Assembly: GCA_022826725.1 (NCBI GenBank)
Contig: JAJDUF010000015.1
Coordinates: 36,660-100,659, forward strand
From: Chloroflexota bacterium
GTDB taxonomy: Bacteria; Chloroflexota; UBA11872; UBA12225; JAJDUF01
DNA: 64,000 nucleotides
Reading direction: 5' to 3'
Position 1 is the first letter of the stretch, and the number at the start of each line of letters is the position of its first letter. Positions 60,718 through 64,000 of the stretch are shown here, piece by piece. The position numbers and the translations under genes were made by a program. The notes beneath the pieces were generated by a model, which saw only the letters and a list, made by a program, of their open reading frames with translations, did not search any database and was not told where the DNA came from.

Positions 60718-61611
60718 ATGTCGCTAGATGATTCTGCTCCGCAGCAGGCCGGTTCGGCCCTGTGGCCGGAACGGCTGGCGGTACCAGCGCGGCTCTGGGA
60801 ATTGCCGGCCGACGATGAGGGGGCGCTGTGGGTAGGCATTGACACCGCCAGCCGGCTGGGTGGGGTCGCCCTTTGGCGCAACGGCCAAGTGCTGGCCGAA
60901 CGCACCTGGCGTGGCGGCCTCAACCACACGGCACAGGTCGTGCCGGCACTGATTGACCTCCTCGCTGCCGTCGGCCTGCGGCAGAACCCCGCTACGCACT
61001 TGCTCCCCGACCACGGCGGCGCTGCTTTGGCCGGGGTGGTCGCCTCCACCGGTCCCGGTTCCTTCACCGGGCTGCGCGTCGGCCTCGCCTTTGCCAAGGC
61101 ACTCGCCATAGCCCGCGGCGCGAGGCTGGTCGGCGTACCTGGCTTAGACGCCCTGGCCTATCAGCTGGCGGCAGTGGTCGGCGTGCGCCGCGGTACCGAA
61201 GTGTGCGCCGTATCCGACGCCGGACGCGGCAATCTCTATGCCGCTCGCTATCGCCTGCATCGCGGGGAGTTGTGGCGCGTCTCACGCTATGCCGTCGTGA
61301 GTCCCGACGAGTTTGTAGCGCAGCTCGGCGTTGCCGCCGTGCGGACGCTCGTGGGAGGCGAGTTGCCCCTGAAGACGGCCCGCGCCCTAACCACAGACCG
61401 TGCAGACCACATGACCGTCGTTCCCCCGGCTGCCGCGCTGCGCCGGCCAGGGTATCTTGTGGCGCTGGGCAAGGAGCGGGCGGCCGCCGCCGGTGACCCG
61501 GCCGGGTTGGAGCCGCTCTACATCCGCCGCACCGGCCCCGAGGCAGCCCGGCTCGACTATATGCCACCGCCACGACGGCGGTCCGCAGCCGGGGCAAACA
61601 AACGGACATGA
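60718..61611 (+). CDS. tsaB: tRNA threonylcarbamoyladenosine biosynthesis protein TsaB
   Basis: A 297-residue ASKHA-fold partner of TsaD. It has LWVGIDTASRLGGVALW, VASTGPGSFTGLRVGLAFAK (the TsaB hallmark) and VPGLDALAYQL. About 35 extra residues precede the usual start. The stop overlaps the ATG of rimI as ATGA. The tsaE-tsaB-rimI order is common; tsaD is not in the window. Confidence 0.95.
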   Translation: MSLDDSAPQQAGSALWPERLAVPARLWELPADDEGALWVGIDTASRLGGVALWRNGQVLAERTWRGGLNHTAQVVPALIDLLAAVGLRQNPATHLLPDHGGAALAGVVASTGPGSFTGLRVGLAFAKALAIARGARLVGVPGLDALAYQLAAVVGVRRGTEVCAVSDAGRGNLYAARYRLHRGELWRVSRYAVVSPDEFVAQLGVAAVRTLVGGELPLKTARALTTDRADHMTVVPPAAALRRPGYLVALGKERAAAAGDPAGLEPLYIRRTGPEAARLDYMPPPRRRSAAGANKRT

Positions 61612-62273
61612 TGACGACCCAAGTAGGTGCCGGCACCTACACGCTGGCGCCGTTGCACGCCGACGACATCCCGGAGATCGTCGAGATCGAGCGCGAGTCG
61701 TTCGCCGTCATGTGGCCGGCAGGTGCGTATCGAAAAGAAATACAATCGAACCGCATGGCGCAGTATTTGGTGTTACGCTATCGTCCGGCGCCTGGCGAAA
61801 TCGTGCCACCACTGCCGGTGCGTCCGGAGCAGCGCCCCTTCCCGCTCTCGCTGCTGCCCTGGCTCCACCCGGCGGTGCGAGAGCCGGACCCGACCGGCCC
61901 GTCCGTTGTGGGTTACGCCGGCCTATGGCTGATGGTTGACGAGGCGCACATCACGACCGTTGCGGTGCGGCGGGCCTTCCGCGGACGCGGCCTCGGTAAG
62001 GCCCTGATGCTGGCGATGCTGGACTGCGCGCGCGACTTGGGCGCGCGCATGGTCACGCTCGAAGTCCGCAAGAGCAATGCCATCGCCATCAAGATGTACG
62101 AGGAGTTGGGCTTCCGGCAGCAGGGTGTGCGTCGCCGCTACTACACGGACAACGGCGAGGACGCACTCATCATGTGGAGCGAAGAGCTATCCGCACCGAG
62201 TGCCCGGCAACGGCTCGACGCGGCCAAACGGGCGCTCAGAGAACGAGTGCGCTGGGAGCACGCGGACTCATGA
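61608..62273 (+). CDS. rimI: Ribosomal protein S18-alanine N-acetyltransferase
   Basis: A 221-residue GNAT enzyme, longer than the usual 150 because of about 50 residues between the first strand and the acetyl-CoA site (RPAPGEIVPPLPVRPEQRPF region). The acetyl-CoA motif is VAVRRAFRGRGLGKALM, with TLEVRKSNAIAIKMYEELGF. It acetylates the N-terminal alanine of ribosomal protein S18 or other targets. It is translationally coupled to tsaB. Confidence 0.92.
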   Translation: MMTTQVGAGTYTLAPLHADDIPEIVEIERESFAVMWPAGAYRKEIQSNRMAQYLVLRYRPAPGEIVPPLPVRPEQRPFPLSLLPWLHPAVREPDPTGPSVVGYAGLWLMVDEAHITTVAVRRAFRGRGLGKALMLAMLDCARDLGARMVTLEVRKSNAIAIKMYEELGFRQQGVRRRYYTDNGEDALIMWSEELSAPSARQRLDAAKRALRERVRWEHADS

Positions 62274-62353
62274 CGGCGACCCGTTCGCGATCAGCCGTCA
62301 GCACCGCCGAATTGCCTCCACAACATAGCTGATCCGCCTCAGAAGTCGGCCCG

Positions 62354-64000
62354 ATGAGTGCCATCCTCCACTTGGCTATCCCACATGGGCAGCGCATAGC
62401 GTCGCGCTGGAGAAACCCAATGGTCCTGGGTGCGACAGCGCCACCCTGGCTGCCGGGACTACTGCTTGCCCTGGTATTCACAGCGCCAGCATGGCTCCCT
62501 TTTCTCCATCCCAACCTGAATCTCTGGGAGTTGCATGACGGTCCAGTCCACATAGTCAGAGCACATGCGCTCCAGCAGCATATCGCCAGCGGTGACTGGT
62601 ACCCCCGCTGGTTTGCGGAACACTACGGCAGTTACGGCTATCCATACCTCAACTTCTATGCGCCAGCCACCTATTACCTGACGGTGCTGCTGGCTTGGCT
62701 GCTCCCAATGGTAGGTATCTACGGCGGAATGCAGTTGGTGGGTGCCCTCGGGGCATTGGGCATGATTTCCGGCGTTTATGCACTCACCTGGCAGCTCTGG
62801 CGCCACGGGCCGGCCGCCCTCCTCACCACAGCCATCATCGCCTATGCCCCGTATCCACTGGCTATCAACTTGTACCTGCGTGGTTCCATCCCGGAGGTGA
62901 CGGGCGCGGCCTTGCTTGTTTGGCTGCTCGTGGGCTGCACCGGGCTCTGGTTTGCTGCCATCGAAGGCCGCCGTCTCACCTCATGGTGGCTGTTTACAGG
63001 TGGCATCGCCGCAGCTCTACTGCTTATCCACAATATCTCAGCCCTCATGGGTGCCTTCATTACTCCGGCGTGGATCGGCTGCTTGTGGCTCTGGAGGCCG
63101 AATCGCCGGGCGCTGCTCCTGCTTGGAGGTGCCGCGCTAGGTGCCACGGTGCTTACGGCCTTTTTCTGGCTTCCGGCTCTAATGGAGTTGATGCTGGTGC
63201 AAGTCGAGCGGATCCACGGTGGGGGTGTGAACTACCGCAACTGGGTTCTGACCTGGCCCGGCTACCATGCGTCCTTCTGGGGGCCTCAGGAGCATAGCCC
63301 GCATACGCGCGGTTTTCCGGTTGATCTTCACCTGATCTACCCCTATCCACCGCATGGCCCTCCGCTAGTGAGTCTCTGGCAAGGGATGCTGTGGCTCGGC
63401 GCCCTCATCGCCTTTACCCTAACTGCTACACCTCTCGGCCGTAGGCGAGCGGCCCGCCTGCCCCGGCCGTCTCCCATCCGGCGGACACTGCGGTTAACCA
63501 GCCTGACGGTAGGCTTCGGCCTCTTCTTGGCGGTAGTCTGCTATTCCCAGTCCTTCGACTGGGCGCTGCCGCTGTGGGAACGGTTCCCGCCCCTGCGCGC
63601 CATGCAGTTCCCCTTTCGCCTGCTCGTCCCCACCGCCGTCGGCTTGGCCTTGGCTACCGGCGGCGCCTTGACCCTCTGGTTGGCGCCGCACCGCCTGATC
63701 TTGGTGGCGGCCAGCTTGGCCGCCATCGGCCTTGGGATCGCTGGCATCGGCGGCCGCACCATCCCGCTCACACCCGGACTTTCGCGCATAGTGGCACCTG
63801 CTCCCGGAGGCCTCTACGTCAGCACCACGGAGTTCATGCCCCGGACCACCCACTGGACTACCTGGCATGAAGATGAAGCCCGCGGCTTCTGGCTCTACGA
63901 GCGCATGTTCCCCGAAGCCGCCTGGCTCGGCGGCCGTGTTACCGTCTGGCACGGCAATCTGGCCATCCGACAACTATCCGGTGGCTCCCTCTGGACCAGC
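62354..64000 (+). CDS. Large polytopic membrane protein, glycosyltransferase-like, 3' truncated by window edge
   Basis: The frame from ATG 62354 is open to base 64000 (549 codons) and has no stop in the window. It has repeated hydrophobic helices and the DGPVHIVRAHALQQHI and YPYLNFYAPATYYLTVLL segments typical of large membrane proteins annotated as 6-pyruvoyl-tetrahydropterin synthase-related or YfhO/GT39-like glycosyltransferases. The aspartate/histidine-rich first loop is the likely active site. Cell-envelope sugar transfer is the best guess. It follows rimI by 80 bases. Confidence 0.8.
   Translation, partial: MSAILHLAIPHGQRIASRWRNPMVLGATAPPWLPGLLLALVFTAPAWLPFLHPNLNLWELHDGPVHIVRAHALQQHIASGDWYPRWFAEHYGSYGYPYLNFYAPATYYLTVLLAWLLPMVGIYGGMQLVGALGALGMISGVYALTWQLWRHGPAALLTTAIIAYAPYPLAINLYLRGSIPEVTGAALLVWLLVGCTGLWFAAIEGRRLTSWWLFTGGIAAALLLIHNISALMGAFITPAWIGCLWLWRPNRRALLLLGGAALGATVLTAFFWLPALMELMLVQVERIHGGGVNYRNWVLTWPGYHASFWGPQEHSPHTRGFPVDLHLIYPYPPHGPPLVSLWQGMLWLGALIAFTLTATPLGRRRAARLPRPSPIRRTLRLTSLTVGFGLFLAVVCYSQSFDWALPLWERFPPLRAMQFPFRLLVPTAVGLALATGGALTLWLAPHRLILVAASLAAIGLGIAGIGGRTIPLTPGLSRIVAPAPGGLYVSTTEFMPRTTHWTTWHEDEARGFWLYERMFPEAAWLGGRVTVWHGNLAIRQLSGGSLWTS

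Overview
The window is high-GC bacterial chromosome with dense genes on both strands, many GTG starts, Shine-Dalgarno leaders and ATGA-type overlaps. I see no rRNA, tRNA, transposase, integrase or CRISPR array. Gene content (futalosine-type menaquinone genes, CIRCE-controlled groES, cytochrome c maturation genes, and expanded enolase-superfamily, PhyH, Gfo/Idh/MocA and luciferase-like genes) and the many GC-rich palindromic intergenic repeats suggest a Chloroflexota bacterium, perhaps an environmental lineage such as SAR202 or a sponge-associated clade. That placement is inference and was not tested.

Bases 1-20.3 kb are mostly housekeeping: a truncated 2-hydroxyacid dehydrogenase, a PPOX-fold protein, rplI, dnaB, a cytochrome c maturation block (fused ccmA-ccmB, a small ccmD-like gene, a ccmG/tlpA-like gene), groES behind a CIRCE operator, a four-gene aap-type amino acid ABC transporter, an uxuA-like gene, gmd, an RNA methyltransferase, parA-ftsZ and convergent mqnD/mqnC.

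Bases 20.4-58.2 kb form an accessory and catabolic region. It holds two enolase-superfamily dehydratases, TIM-barrel and sugar-acid enzymes, three Gfo/Idh/MocA oxidoreductases, three PhyH-type dioxygenases, a two-domain amidohydrolase, a DegT aminotransferase, glycosidase-like proteins, a dimethylformamidase-like protein, a PLP decarboxylase, an enoyl-CoA hydratase with a B12-binding protein, a CcdA/TlpA thiol-redox pair and a solute-binding lipoprotein without permeases. Between them lie small conflict-type loci: a candidate toxin-antitoxin pair, a lone HsdR-N-like nuclease and a single-chain nucleotidyltransferase-HEPN protein. Together they suggest uptake and oxidative breakdown of varied sugar acids and amides.

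Bases 58.2-64 kb start with an AT-richer scar (RHS core fragment plus orphan immunity-like gene), then a glycosyltransferase, tsaE, tsaB, rimI and a large membrane protein that runs off the end.

The most striking non-genic feature is a set of four families of short palindromic repeats, alone or in modular composites, in about 20 intergenic gaps. One copy lies in frame at the ccmA/ccmB junction and appears to have fused the two genes; two others supply stop codons. The leads I rate highest are this repeat-driven fusion, the single-chain nucleotidyltransferase-HEPN protein with a possible internal start, the RHS/immunity scar, and the tandem amidohydrolase whose first half has lost its metal ligands.
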